NCBI RefSeq assembly: GCF_050003625.1
Contig: NC_134400.1
Location: 197,049,918-197,113,917, forward strand
From: Haematobia irritans
Lineage: Eukaryota; Arthropoda; Insecta; Diptera; Muscidae
Direction: 5' to 3'
Length of the DNA: 64,000 nucleotides
The notes beneath the pieces were generated by a model. The model saw nothing but the letters and a program-made list of their open reading frames with translations. It was not told where the DNA came from and made no database searches. This document shows positions 26,246 to 38,415 of the stretch, in pieces; position 1 is the stretch's first letter, and the number at the start of each line of letters is the position of its first letter. Position numbers and translations under genes: made by a program.

Positions 26246-27866
26246 TAAATTTCTCCCAAAACTCTTATAATCTTTAAAATTTAATCTTGCGCCCCTGTTT
26301 TATTCTGATTTCCACTAAAACAAAAACTCTTTATATTATTCATTCCCAGCGTTTAGGTTGTCACATAAAAAAAATATATCATAACAAACTCTCTAAAAAT
26401 GCGCATTTTCACAGCACTTGAGGAGTAAATTTTTCTTGAAATTTCTTCGCAATATTTGGTGCATAACGGAAGTGGAGCTCCCCAAAATACCACAGGTAGT
26501 GAATAATGCATATAAATGATGCTGCAGCAACAAAATCTCCTCTCTATAAACATTTGGACAACTACCATGGGGGCCTGTGAAGGTATTTGTGTTTATTAAC
26601 TGCAATGATATAGTAAAGCAATATTGTTGTTGTTATTACTGCCTACCCATTGGGGGGTGTCGGTTATTATCGGTTGCTTTAGCCGATTTACTCTTGTTGG
26701 TAAATTTTACTGCCAGGCATTGTAACGAAGAGGACCATCATTGCAGTGATGCATATCATAGCACAGAGCAGTGTAATAATTACATCATTATGCAGAATGC
26801 ATTTCGATATGCGCCATGCCCCCACTCTCTCTCTCTCTCTCTCTCTTAGTTATTCTTCCTCTCAGCACTAAAGCTAAATTCTGATTTTGGTGATGAGGGT
26901 GAGAGTCAATATAATGGCTTTTAGGCTCGTGGCATTTTGTTGTTTATTATCGCTTAGATTTACACACCTTTCCCCTGTTTTAGTTTCATGGGGACCATTG
27001 TGTCGTTCAACTATGCAATGTTAGCTGTTGCCATAAAAAAATAGTGCCAACATTGTTTCATATAATAGAGGGAAGGATGCCTATGATTGTGAAACAGAAG
27101 TTAAAGTGATTAATAGTAGAGTTGTTTAGTTCCTAGTTCATTGGAACTAATCACTTCAGGGAACTGTGGGAACTGAACCCAGCGCATTCAGTTTTTGAGT
27201 TCCACAATTCCTTTTTGTTTTTCTTTTTGTACCAAACGTTGAAACGTATGTTTGATGAGAACTAATGTTGGCAATGAAATCTGATCAAAATCTCTTTATG
27301 GCATTGGGAGTAAATATTTTTTTTATTATTATTAATATTAATTGTATAACCCTTTCGTCACGTTAGCTTCACTGTAAATATTTTCTTAGTTTTTTTAAGA
27401 AATTTTTAGCTAAAATTTTATTAAATAGATTAAAATAAATTAATTTTATCCTAGAGCCATGTTAAAAATTTAACCTTAATTAAGAGAGTATAATGAGGAA
27501 CATTCCATTGCCTTAATGTCACCTTTGTTTAGTTTGCGTTTTTTAATCATTCAACACCTTATGAATGTTAGTAGGAAAATGTCACGCAATTTTTATGCGT
27601 ATGACATGAATTGTAATTTTGTTTTTTTTTTTTGCTGTTAAGGATAGCATGTGAGTAAATTTATTAGAATTATTGCTCTAATAGTTTCCTCTTCCTTTAA
27701 TCTAGGACAATAACACCATTGTTTTCTTTTGAAGGGAAAGTCTGGACACATTTTCGGCATGTAAACATTGCTAATAACGCCACTTAATGTGTGTTTTAAT
27801 TTAACAAATATTTATGCTATCGTGACATAAACATATACAGTGAAAACTCACAGAAATGAGCAACTG
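26246..27866. other. Unique island, no gene recognised
   Basis: Single-copy sequence of about 1.6 kb with a (CT)11 tract at 26823-26846. An open frame of 90 codons ends in that tract (26577-26849) and is not convincing. No splice-site series, tRNA or repeat family was identified. It could be intergenic or intronic. Confidence 0.5.
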
Positions 27867-28514
27867 CACTGAAAAAAAAGCATACCCGGTTCCAAAGATT
27901 TTGTCTTTACTTTAAAAAAATTGGTATTGATTCCGAGCCAAAGATGCGGAGAATACAAGTAAGGATACTTTTAAGACACAATTGTCTTTTAAATTTGGTT
28001 TTGTGTACTTGCTCCTAGGAAGCAAATTTTAAGATTTCGCTTTCTCAGCTTTTTTCTTCATATGCTATCAAAGTCCTTTAAAAACGAGTTAAAGACAACT
28101 TTATTTTCCAAATTAAGACTCGACTTCCAGTAGAAATTATGCCATGTTTCAAGTAAAAAACGTCTTTAAAATAAAGAGTTGAAAAACATGTCCTATATTT
28201 GAACGATTTTTTGCTTTGTAGTCAAGATGTAAAAAGACAACAAATTTAAAGACAATTTCATTAAATTTAAAGAATTTTTCTGAATTAGTCAAGTTGACCT
28301 TAGCCCAAACATTTTTTCTTTCATGTTATGATACCCATTTTTAAGTCAAATCACTTAATTATCAAGGCAATATGACTTCATTGAAAAGTTTATCGACTTT
28401 TGGACAAGGGAAAAAACTTTATATTAGAGAAATGCGTCTTCTATGCTAAGCAAAAAGTTGCATTCGTTTTTAAAGCCATGAAATCTTTGACCTCACGACA
28501 ATATTTTTTTCAGT
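27867..28514 (+). mobile_element. CACTG-ended non-autonomous element, copy 3
   Basis: Left CACTGAAAAAAAAGC, right ATTTTTTTCAGT. It contains GATTCCGAGCCAAAGATGCG as in the other two copies. About 648 bp, non-coding. Confidence 0.7.
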
Positions 28515-28795
28515 ATAAGGTCATTTAAAGTTTTTCCTTATTTGGGTGTTAGCCACTTATGAGAGATTCATTTTAATGTAACAATATATTAAACATCTCA
28601 CGAAAATTATCAAGTTTTAAGTGACCTCCACTTTTCTGAGTGTCCCAATTTTAGAGGTTTCACTGTATTTGTGAGTGGAGTATGTATAACATCTAGATAA
28701 GATTAATGAAGTTAATATTTTAAGGGAAAGTGGAGTGCATGACCAAACACATTGTGCATATATCACCTAACTTAGAATAAGAAGCCAGAAGACAT
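28515..28795. other. Unique sequence
   Basis: No feature recognised between the CACTG-ended element and the next satellite units. Confidence 0.45.
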
Positions 28796-28868
28796 TTTTG
28801 ACTAAAAATTAAATTTTGAGAAAATTTCCTATAGAAATGAAATGTTGAGAAAATTTCCTATAGAGATG
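28796..28868 (+). repeat. B-type 29-bp units
   Basis: Two to three units left of the SINE. The last one supplies the target site CCTATAGAGATG. Confidence 0.85.
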
Positions 28869-29211
28869 GTTAGGTTAGGTTAGGTGGCAGCCCGATGTAT
28901 CAGGCTCACTTAGACTATTCAGTCCATTGTGATACCACATTGGTGAACTTCTCTCTTATCACTGAGTGCTGCCCGATTCCATGTTAAGCTCAATGACAAG
29001 GGACCTCCTTTTTATAGCCGAGTCCGAACGGCGTTCCACATTGCAGTGAAACCACTTAGAGAAGCGTTGAAACCCTCAGAAATGTCACCAGCATTACTGA
29101 GGTGGGATAATCCACCGCTGAAAAACTTTTTGGTGTTCGGTCGAAGTAGGACTCGAACCCACGATCTTGTGTATGCAAGGCGGGCATGCTAACCATTGCA
29201 CCACGGTGGCT
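28869..29211 (-). mobile_element. tRNA-derived SINE, full length, minus
   Basis: Tail (TTAGG)3-like at the left, body, then the tRNA-like head with B box GGTTCGAGTCC and A box in reverse complement, ending GTGGCTCC. It is flanked by CCTATAGAGATG and CCTATAGTGATG, a 12-bp duplication with one mismatch, inside the 29-bp array. Confidence 0.9.
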
Positions 29212-29451
29212 CCCTATAGTGATGAAATTTTGAGAAAATTTCCTATAGAAATTAAATTTTGACAAAATTTCCTATAGAAATGAAATTCTGACACAATTTC
29301 CGATAGAGATGAAATTTGGAGAAAATTTCCTATATAAATGAATTTTTGACAAAATTTCCTAAAGCAATGAAATTTTGATAAAATTTACTATAAAAATTAA
29401 ATTCCTACAAAAATAAAAAATTTTGAGAAAATTTCCAATAGAAATGAAACG
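29212..29451 (+). repeat. 29-bp minisatellite, B type, forward
   Basis: About eight units between the SINE and the family C element. Confidence 0.9.
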
Positions 29452-31328
29452 TTTTTATACCCACCACCATAGAATGGTGACGGGGGTATAATAAGTTTGT
29501 CATTCCGTTTGTAACACATCGAAATATCGATTTCCGACTATATAAAGTATATATATTCTTTATCAGGGAGAAATTCTAAGACGATATAACGATGTCCGTC
29601 TGTCCGTCTGTCTGTCTGTCTGTTGTAATCACGCTACAGTCTTCAATAATTAAGCAATCGTGCTGAAATTTTGCACAAACTCGTCTTTTGTCTGCAGGCA
29701 GGTCAAGTTCGAAGATGGGCTATATCGGTCCAGGTTTTGATATAGTCCCCATATAAACCGACCTCCCGATTTGGGGTCTTGGGCTTATAGAAATCGTTGT
29801 TTTTATCCAATTTGCCTGAAATTTGAAATCTAGAGGTATTTTATGACCATAAAGAGGTGTGCCAAAAATTGTGAGTATCGGTCAATGTTTTGGTATAGCC
29901 CCCATATAGACCGATATCCCGATTTTACTTCTTGGGCTTATAGAAACCGCAGTTTTTGTTAAATTTACCTGAAATTGGAAATCTAGTGGTATTGTAGGAC
30001 CACAAATACGTGTGCCAAAAATTGTGAGTATCGGTCCATGTTTTGGTATGTTCCCCATTTAAAACGACCTCCCGATTTGGGGGTTTGGGCTTATAGAAAT
30101 CGTTGTTTTTATTCAATTTACCTGAAATTGGAAATCTAGAGGTATTTTAGAACCATAAAGAGGTGTGCCGAAAATGGTGAGTATTGGTCCATATTTTGGT
30201 ATAGCCCCCCATATAGACCGATCTCCCGATTTTACTTCTTGGGCTAATAGAAACCGCAGTTTTTATTCAATTTACCTGAAATTGGAAATCTAGAGGTATT
30301 GTAGAACCACAAATGCGTGTGCCAAAAATTGTGAGTATCGGTCCAGGTTTTGATATAGTCCCCATATAAACCGACCTCCCGATTTGGGGTCTTGGGCTTA
30401 TAGAAATCGTTGTTTTTATCCAATTTGTCTGAAATTGGAAATCTAGAGGTATTTTAGAACCATAAAGAGGTGTGCCAAAAATTGTGAGTATCGGTCCATG
30501 TTTTGGTATGGTCCCCATATAAAACGCCCTCCCGATTTGTGGTCTTGGGCTTATAGAAACCGCAGTTTTTATTCAATTTACCTGAAATTGGAAATCTAGA
30601 GGTATTGTAGGACCACAAATACGTGTGCCAAAAATTGTGAGTATTGGTCCATATTTTGGTATAGCCCCATATAGACCCATTTCCCGATTTTACTTCTTGG
30701 GCTTCTAGAATCCGAAGTTTTTATCCTACTTGCCTGAAATTGAAAATCTAGAGGTATTTTCGGGTCATAAAGAGGTGTGCCGAAAACGGTGAGTATCGGT
30801 CCATATTTTAGTATAGCCCCCATAAGAACGATCTCCCGATTTAACTCCTTGGGTTTCTAGAAATCGTAGTTTTTATCTGATTTGCCTGAAATTGTAAATA
30901 TTCTGGTATTTTAGGCTCACAAAAGCGAGTATCGGATTAAGTTTTTATCGGTCCATGTGGTAATGCCTCCATATAGACCGACTTCACTTTTTAAGGGTGT
31001 AGAAGGCGCACTGATCATGAAAATTGCTTGAAACTCAATGTAAAATTTCCAGATTTTACTTTTACAGATTTAAGATTTCAAATCAAGACGTTATTTTATA
31101 ATTTTCTTGCATACTTACAAGAGATGTTAATGATTCCTCTATAACTCAAACAAAAATGGTTCTTATAAATCCAGAATCTGATATGGTCCTCATAGGTGAA
31201 ATCTTTAAATTTATCTTCGGGAAGTGTCCTCAAGTCCTCCTGAAATTTCAATGGAAACCCTAATATTTGGTTCATGGTGGTGGGTATTTAAGATTCGGCC
31301 CGGCCGAACTTAGTGCTGTATATACTTG
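29452..31328 (-). mobile_element. Helentron-like family C, complete, minus
   Basis: On the plus strand: TTTTTATACCCACCACCAT (subterminal repeat 29457-29470), the core reversed, (GTCY)n at about 29597-29622, about eight 153-bp units (CCCGAT at 29765 and 29918, 153 apart), leader, subterminal repeat ATGGTGGTGGGTAT (31274-31287), hairpin TTCGGCC-C-GGCCGAA (31294-31308), TATATACTTG. Removing the element leaves a T-run and restores a 29-bp unit (GAAA..TTTTTACAAAATTT), so it inserted within a run of T. Confidence 0.88.
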
Positions 31329-31475
31329 TTTTTACAAAATTTGCTATTGAAATGAAATTTTTTGACAGGTTCGTATACAAATGAAACTATTTCCCATAGA
31401 AATGAAATTTGGACGCTATTTCCCATACAAATTAAATTTTGAAAAAATTTCCCATAGAAATGAAATTTTGACATA
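31329..31475 (+). repeat. 29-bp minisatellite, B type, forward
   Basis: About five units between the family C element and Himar1-like copy 2. Confidence 0.88.
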
Positions 31476-31593
31476 ACAGGTTGGCTGATAAGTCCCCGGT
31501 CTGACACATAGATGGCCTCGCTAGTATTAAATGCATATTATTTTTATATAGTACCAACCTTCAAATGATTCGCGTCAAAATTTGAGGTCTGTA

Positions 31594-31680
31594 GGTTAGG
31601 TTAGGTTATGTGGCAGCCCGATGTATCAGGCTCACTTAGACTATTCAGTCCATTGTGATACCACATTGGTGAACTTCTCT
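31594..31680 (-). mobile_element. 5'-truncated SINE in mariner leader
   Basis: GGTTAGGTTAGGTTATGTGG through ACTTCTCT is the tail and last part of the SINE body in reverse orientation. It is flanked by perfect 11-bp duplications TGAGGTCTGTA (31583-31593 and 31680-31690). The uninterrupted sequence is seen in Himar1 copy 1 (GACGTCTGTAAGTCAATTAG), so the SINE came after the mariner. Confidence 0.93.
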
Positions 31681-31751
31681 GAGGTCTGTAAGTCAATTAG
31701 TTTATGAGATAGAGCGTCTTTTGTGAAGCAACTTTTGTTATTGTGAAAAAA

Positions 31752-32798
31752 ATGGAAAAAAAGGAATTTCGTGTTTTGATAAAATATTGTTTTCTGAAGG
31801 GAAAAAATACGGTGGAAGCAAAAACTTGGCTTGATAATGAGTTTCCGGACTCTGTCCCAGGGAAATCAATAATAGTTGATTGGTATGCAAAATTCAAGCG
31901 TGGTGAAATGAGCACGGAGGACGGTGAACGCAGTGGACGCCCGAAAGAGGTGGTTACTGACGAAAACATCACAAAACTCCACAAAATGATTTTGAATGAC
32001 CGTAAAATGAAGTTGATCGAGATAGCAGAGGCCTTAAAGATATCAAAGGAACATGTTGGTCATATCATTCATCAATATTCGGATATGCGGAAGCTCTGTG
32101 CAAAATGGGTGCCGCGCGAGCTCACATTTGACCAAAAACAACAACGTGTTGATGATTCTGTGCGGTGTTTGCACCGGTTAACTCGTAATACACCCGAGTT
32201 TTTCCGTCGATATGTGACAATGGATGAAATATGGCTCCATCACTACACTCCTGAGTCCAATCGACAGTCGGCTGAGTGGACAGCGAACGGTGAACCGTCT
32301 CCTAAGCGTGGAAAGACTCAAAAGTCCGCTGGCAAAGTAATGGCCTCTGTTTTTTGGGATGCGCATGGAATAATTTTTATCGATTATCTTGAGAAGGGAA
32401 AACCCATCAACAGTGACTATTATATGGCGTTATTGGAGCGTTTGATGGCCGAAATCGCGGCAAAACGGCCCCATATGAAGAAGAAAAAAGTATTGTTCCA
32501 CCAAGATAACGCGCCGTGCCACAAGTCATTGATAACGATAGCAAAAATTCATGATTTGGGCTCCGAATTGCTTCCCCACCCACCGTATTCTCCAGATCTG
32601 GCCCCAGGGACGTTTTCTTGTTCTCAGACCTCAAACGGATGCTCGCAGGGAAAAAATTTTGGCTGCAATGAAGAGGTGATCGCCGAAACTGAGGCCTATT
32701 TTGAGGCAAAACCGAAGGAGTACTACCAAAATGGTATCAAAAAATTGGAAGGTCGTTATAATCATTGTATCGCTCTTGAAGGGAACTATGTTGAATAA
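31752..32798 (+). CDS. Himar1-like mariner transposase, open but catalytically altered
   Basis: A 348-codon frame starting MEKKEFRVLIKYCF, the same length and nearly the same sequence as Himar1. The start at 31752 is chosen by family alignment; an ATG three codons upstream is in frame. The N-terminal half carries the paired helix-turn-helix DNA-binding domain, WVPREL lies near residue 120, and the catalytic domain has VTMDEIW (Asp158; Ile replaces the usual Thr) and FHQDNAPCH (Asp252). The third Asp, expected at 287 in an APSD motif, is lost. One C is missing from the run at 32601-32605 and one T is extra at 32657-32660, so residues 286 to about 304 are read in the wrong frame (GTFSCSQTSN..). 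The reading frame is rescued but the DDD triad is not, so the protein should be inactive. The C-terminus (IALEGNYVE) is intact. The conserved family sequence is established knowledge; inactivity is inference. Confidence 0.93.
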   Translation: MEKKEFRVLIKYCFLKGKNTVEAKTWLDNEFPDSVPGKSIIVDWYAKFKRGEMSTEDGERSGRPKEVVTDENITKLHKMILNDRKMKLIEIAEALKISKEHVGHIIHQYSDMRKLCAKWVPRELTFDQKQQRVDDSVRCLHRLTRNTPEFFRRYVTMDEIWLHHYTPESNRQSAEWTANGEPSPKRGKTQKSAGKVMASVFWDAHGIIFIDYLEKGKPINSDYYMALLERLMAEIAAKRPHMKKKKVLFHQDNAPCHKSLITIAKIHDLGSELLPHPPYSPDLAPGTFSCSQTSNGCSQGKNFGCNEEVIAETEAYFEAKPKEYYQNGIKKLEGRYNHCIALEGNYVE

Positions 32799-32857
32799 TA
32801 AAAACGAATTTTGACAAAAAAAAATGTTAGACCGGGGACTTATCAGCCAACTTGTTA

Positions 32858-33122
32858 TATTCCTATAGAAATGAAATTTGGGTAAAATTTCCATTAGAAA
32901 TGATATTTGGACAACATTTCCTATGGAAATTAAATTTTGACAAAATTTGCTTTAGAAATTAAATTTTGAAAAAATTTCCCATAGAAATTAAATTTTGATA
33001 TAAGTTCCTATAGAAATGAAAATTTCTTATGCAAACGAAATATGGGTAAAATTTCCATTAGAAATGAAATTTGGATAAAATTTCCCGTGGAAATTAATTT
33101 TTGAAGAAAAAAAAATCGTATA
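32858..33122 (+). repeat. 29-bp minisatellite, B type, forward
   Basis: About nine units. The last supplies the TA at 33121-33122 flanking the next element. Confidence 0.88.
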
Positions 33123-33437
33123 CACGCAAAAAAATAATTCTTTCCTCCAAAACGAAATTTTAGACAAACAAAGTTCGTTTCTCATTTGCTTTTTGCTGTA
33201 AGGAAGTGTATTTGGAAGAAAAGTATATACTTTTTATGATAAACGTTTATTCTTTTCCAGGATGTAAAATCAATTTCATAAAGACAAACTCAAAAAAAAA
33301 AAACATTGTTTTCTTGCTAATTGCATTTTCCTCACATCCACGAGCTTTTTTAGTTCTTAACACCTTTTCCTGTAATACCAACAATGTAGAAGAAATTATA
33401 CGATTTTATAAATTTTTAATTTTTTTTTTTACCTTTC

Positions 33438-33508
33438 GCCTGGACGGAGAATCGAACAGCGGACCATGCACTTTGTAAGCCAACACACTAACCACTGAGC
33501 TATGTACC
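33438..33508 (-). other. tRNA-like module, minus
   Basis: The reverse complement reads TAGCTCAGTGGTTAGTGTG (A box region) and, after about 30 bases, CTGTTCGATTCTCC (B box). The length is tRNA-like. The acceptor arms do not pair well by eye, so a pseudogene or SINE head is more likely than a functional tRNA. Confidence 0.5.
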
Positions 33509-33621
33509 TGTTATGGTCATCAATAGATAAATATCCATATAAGTTATATTTGTATAGCATAGCTTGCGGCGCCCACGAACCGGATAAACAAAGTTTATTT
33601 AACAGAAACAAACATTTAGTT

Positions 33622-33696
33622 TGGCACCGTGGAGCAGTGGTTGTTACGTTCGACTTGCATGCCAAGGGTCGTGGGTTCGATCCCTGCTTCGACCAA
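33622..33696 (+). other. tRNA-like module, plus
   Basis: CACCGTGGAGCAGTGGTTG and GGTCGTGGGTTCGATCCC are close to the head of the window's SINE (CACCGTGGTGCAATGGTTAG and GGTCGTGGGTTCGATTCC), but the body differs. It is a related SINE head captured in the TIR element. Confidence 0.55.
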
Positions 33697-34024
33697 AGAT
33701 TTTTTTGTTGTTTTTTTACATACTTTCCAGATATGTTCGGAAGATTCCAAAAAAAATTTTTAACATAACATTGTACTATATTAAATTTTGAACTGTAAAA
33801 TGTGTCTTATTAACGACCTAAAGTCAGAAAAGAACAGTGTTAAACGAAATGGACTGTGTTGTTGTTTCAAAAATAACTTATTTTATTGATAAAATAAAAA
33901 TTTTGTAACAAACTATTTTTTTTGGTGATAAAAGCTTAAAATTTTCAAAGCAATTCAAAAAACTCTAACAAAATAAAAACGTTTTCGGTACACATTTTCC
34001 AAACGTTTTTTTTCTTTGCGTGTA

Positions 34025-37000
34025 GAAATGAAATGTGGGAAAAATTTCTATTAGAAATGAAATGTGGACAAAATTTCCTAACGATATGCAATTTTGATCA
34101 AATTTCTTTTAAAAAATGAAATTTAAAAAAAAAAAAAATTCTATAGTAGTGAAATGTAGGCAAAATTTCCTTTAGAAATGAAATTGTCACAAAATTTTCT
34201 ATAGAAATGTGATTTTGTGAAAATTTCTTATAGAAATTAAATTTGGACAATAATTCCTATAGAAATGAAATGTTCACAAAATTTTATATAGGAATAAAAT
34301 TTCCACAAAATTTCCTATAGAAATGGAATTTTGTCAAAATTTTTTATAGAAATGGAATTTGGAAAAAATTTCCTATAGAAATAAAATTTTCTTGTAGAAA
34401 TGAAATTTTGATATACAAATGAAACTTTGTTAAAATTTCCCATAGAAATGAAACTTTGTTAAAATTTCCTATAGAAATAAAATTTTGACAAAATTTCCTA
34501 TAGAAATGAAATGTGGGTAAAATTTCTGTTATAAATGAAATGTGGACAAAATTTGCTATAAAAATGAAATTTTGAAATAATTTCTTATAGAAATGAAATT
34601 TGGACAAAATTTCCTGTAGAAATGAAATTGTGAAAAAAATTCTATAGTAGTGAAATTTAGACAAAATTTCCTTTAGAAATGAAATTGTGACAAAATTTCC
34701 TAAAGAAATAAAATTTTGACAAAATTTCCTATAGAAATGAAATTTTGCCAAATTTGCTATATAAAAGAAATTTGGACAAAATTTCTTATAGAAATGAAAT
34801 TTTGATAAAATTTCATTTGGAAATGAAATTTTGATAAAAAAAAATCCTATACAAACTTCCTATAGAAATGAAGCTTTAAATAAATTTCCTTTAGAAATGA
34901 AATTTTGACAAAATTTTCTATAGAATGAAATTTTGACAAAATTTTCTATAGAATGAAATTTATACAAAATTTCCTACCGAAATTAAATTTAAACAATATT
35001 TCCTTTAGAAATGAAATTTTGACAAAATTTTCTATAGAATGAAATTTATACAAAATTTCCTACCGAAATTAATTAAATTTAGACAATATTTCCTATAGAA
35101 ATGAAATGTTCACAAAATTGTATATATGAATAAAATTTCCAAAAAATTTCCTATAGAAATGGAATTTTGTCAAAATTTCCTATAGAAACGAAATTTGGAA
35201 AAAATTTCCTATAGAAATGAAATTTGGAAAAAATTTCCTATTGAAATAAAATTTTGACAAAATTTCCTATAGAAATTAAAAATTTCCTATAGAAATAAAA
35301 TATTGACAAAATTTCCTATCGAATTAAAATTTTGACAAAATGTCCTATGGAAATAAAATTTTTACAAAATTTCCTATAGAAATGCAATTTTAACAAAATT
35401 TCCTATAGAAATGAAATTTTGAAAAAATTTGCTACATAAAAGAAATTTAGGCAAAATTTCTTAAAGAAAAGAAATTTTGATAAAATTTCTTTTGGAAATG
35501 AAATTTTGATAAAATAAATTTCAAATTTCAAATAAATTTCCGTTGGAAATGAAATTTTGACAAAATTTTCTATAGAAATGAAATTTATACAAAATTTCCT
35601 ACATAAAATAAATTTAGACAATATTTCCTTTAGAAATGAAATTTTGACAAAATTGTCTATAGAAATGTGATATTGTGAAAATTTCCTATAGAAATTAAAT
35701 TTTGACAAAAATGTCCTATATAAATGAAATTTAAACAAAATTTGCTATATAAAAGAAATTTGGACAACATTTCTTATAGAAATAATATTTTGACAAAATT
35801 TCCTATAGAAATGAAATTTTGACAAAATTTGCTATATAAAAGAAATTTGGACAAAATTTCTTATAGAAATAAAATTTTGATAAAAAAATCCTATACATAT
35901 AAAATTTAAGAAAATTGCCTATAGAAATGAAATTTATACAAAATTTCCTACAGAAATTAAATTTAGACAATATTTCATATAGAAATAAAATTTTGACAAA
36001 ATTTCCTATAGAGATGGAATTTTTATCAAATTTCCTATAGAAATGAAATTTTGACAAAATTTTCCATAGAAATTAATTTTTGACAAAATTTGCGATAGAA
36101 ATGAAATTTGGAAAAAATTTCCTATAGAAATGAAATTTTCTTATAGAAATGAAATTTTAATATACAAATGAAGCTTTGTTAAAATTTCCTATAGAAATGA
36201 AATGTGGGCAAAATTTCTATTAAAAATAAATGTAGACAAAATTTCCTAACGATATGAAATTTTGATCAAATTTCCTAATAAGAAATCAAATTAAAAAAAA
36301 ATCTATAGTAGTGAAATATAGACAAAATTTCCTATAGATATGAAATTTTGACAAAATTTTTTATAGCAATGTGATATTGTGAAAATTTCCTATAGAAATG
36401 AAATTTCGAATATATTTCCTATAGAAATGAAATGTTCACAAAATTGTATATAGGAATAAAATTTCTACAAAATTTCCTATAGCAATGGAATTTTGTCAAA
36501 ATTTGCTATAGAAATGAAATTTGGAAAAAAAAAATCCTATAGAAATTAAATTTTGACAAAATATCCTATAGAAATGAAATTTGGACAAAACTTCCTATAA
36601 AAATGAAATTTTAACAAAATTTCCTATAGAAATAAAATGTTGACAAAATTTCCTATAGAAATAAAATTTTGACAAAATTTCCTATAGAAATAAAATTTTG
36701 ACAAAATTTCCTATAGAAATAAAATTTTGACAAAATTTCATATAGAAATGAAATTTTGACAAAATTTCCTACAGAAATGAAATTTTAACAAAATTTCTTA
36801 TAGAAATAAAATTTTTATAAAAAAAATCCTATACATATGAAATTTAAGAAAATTTCCTATAGAAATGAAATTTATACAAAATTTCCTACAGAAATTAAAT
36901 TTAGACAATATTTCCTTTATAAATGAAAGTTTGACAAAATTTTCTATAGAAATGTGATATTGTGAAAATTTCCTATATAATGAAATGTTCACAAAATGTT

Positions 37001-38415
37001 ATATAGGAATAAAATTTCCACAAAATTTCCTATAGAAATTAAATTTGGACAAAATTTCCTACAGAAATAAAATTTTGACAAAATTTCCTATAGAAATAAT
37101 ATTTTGACAAAATTTCCTATAGAAAGGAAATTTATACAAAATTTCCTATAGAAATAAAATTTTGACAAAACTTCCTATAAAAATGAAATTTTAACAAAAT
37201 TTCCTATAGAAATAAAATGTTGACAAAATTTCCTATAGAAATAAAATTTTGACAAAATTTCCTATAGAAATAAAATTTTGACAAAATTTCCTATAGAAAT
37301 AAAATTTTGACAAAATTTCCTATAGAAATAATATTTTGACAAAATTTCCTATAGAAAGGAAATTTATACAAAATTTCCTATAGAAATAAAATTTTGACAA
37401 AACTTCCTATAAAAATGAAATTTTAACAAAATTTCCTATAGAAATAAAATGTTGACAAAATTTCCTATAGAAATAAAATTTTGACAAAATTTCCTATAGA
37501 AATAAAATTTTGACAAAATTTCCTATAGAAATAAAATTTTTACAAAATGTCATATAGAAATAAAATTTTGACAAAATTTCATATAGAAATGAAATTTTGA
37601 CAAAATTTCCTATAGAAATGAAATTTTGACAAAATTTCCTATAGAAATGAAATTTTGACAAAATTTCTTATAGAAATAAAATTTTTATAAAAAAAATCCT
37701 ATACATATGAAATTTAAGAAAATTTCCTATAGAAATGAAATTTATACAAAATTTCCTACAGAAATTAAATTTAGACAATATTTCCTTTATAAATGAAAGT
37801 TTGACAAAATTTTCTATAGAAATGTGATATTGTGAAAATTTCCTATTTAATGAAATGTTCACAAAATGTTATATAGGAATAAAATTTCCACAAAATTTCC
37901 TATAGAAATTAAATTTGGACAAAATTTCCTACAGAAATAAAATTTTGACAAAATTTCCTATAGAAATAATATTTGGACAAAATTTCCTATAGAAATAATA
38001 TTTTGACAAAATTTCCTATAGAAAGGAAATTTATACAAAATTTGCTATATAAAAGAAATTTCGACAAAATTTCTTATCGAAATAAAATTTTGATAAAAAA
38101 ATCCTATATATATGAAATTTAAGAAAATTTCCTTTTGAAATGAAATTTATACAAAATTTCCTACAGAAATTAAATTTAGACAATATTTCATATAGAAATA
38201 AAATTTTGACAAAATTTCCTATAGAGATGGAATTTGGATAAAATTTACTATAGAAATGAAATTTTGACAAAAAAAAATCCTATAGAAATGAAATTTTGAC
38301 AAAATTTTCTATAGAAATTAATTTTTGACAAAATTTCCTATAGAAATTAAATTTTGAAAAAAAAACAAATCCTATAGAAATAAAAATTTGACAAAATTTC
38401 TTATATAAATGACAT
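34025..38415 (+). repeat. 29-bp minisatellite, B type, 4.4 kb block
   Basis: About 150 units. Subtypes with ATGAAATTTGGAC, TTGCTATATAAAAGAAATTTGG and AATAAAATTTTGACAAAATTTCC are intermixed. Near-identical multi-unit duplications occur at 36560-37910 (separate entry). Confidence 0.93.
36560..37910 (+). repeat. Higher-order tandem duplication within satellite
   Basis: The marker ACAAAACTTCCTATAAAAAT recurs (the CTTCC at 36591, 37171 and 37403), with offsets of 580 and 232 bp, that is 20 and 8 units of 29. The segment from 36798 to about 37040 is repeated from 37668 to about 37910, an offset of 870 bp (30 units), with very few differences. Confidence 0.85.

Larger units (their letters stand above)
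31476..32855 (+). mobile_element. Himar1-like mariner, copy 2
   Basis: Ends ACAGGTTGGCTGATAAGTCC and (reverse complement) ACAAGTTGGCTGATAAGTCC, flanked by TA at 31474-31475 and 32856-32857. It is 1380 bp long including an 87-bp SINE fragment and its 11-bp duplication, so about 1282 bp originally. The single long ORF occupies 31752-32798. Confidence 0.95.
33123..34022. mobile_element. TIR element (CACGCAAA ends) with two divergent tRNA-like modules
   Basis: Ends CACGCAAAAAAATAAT and (reverse complement) CACGCAAAGAAAAAAAACG. TA on both sides; collapsing them gives CGTATAGAAATG, a common form of the 29-bp unit. The 900 bp between encode no transposase but hold a minus-strand tRNA-like module (33438-33508) and a plus-strand one (33622-33696), facing away from each other. 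Non-autonomous; a Tc1/mariner-like TA target is suggested. Confidence 0.68.
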
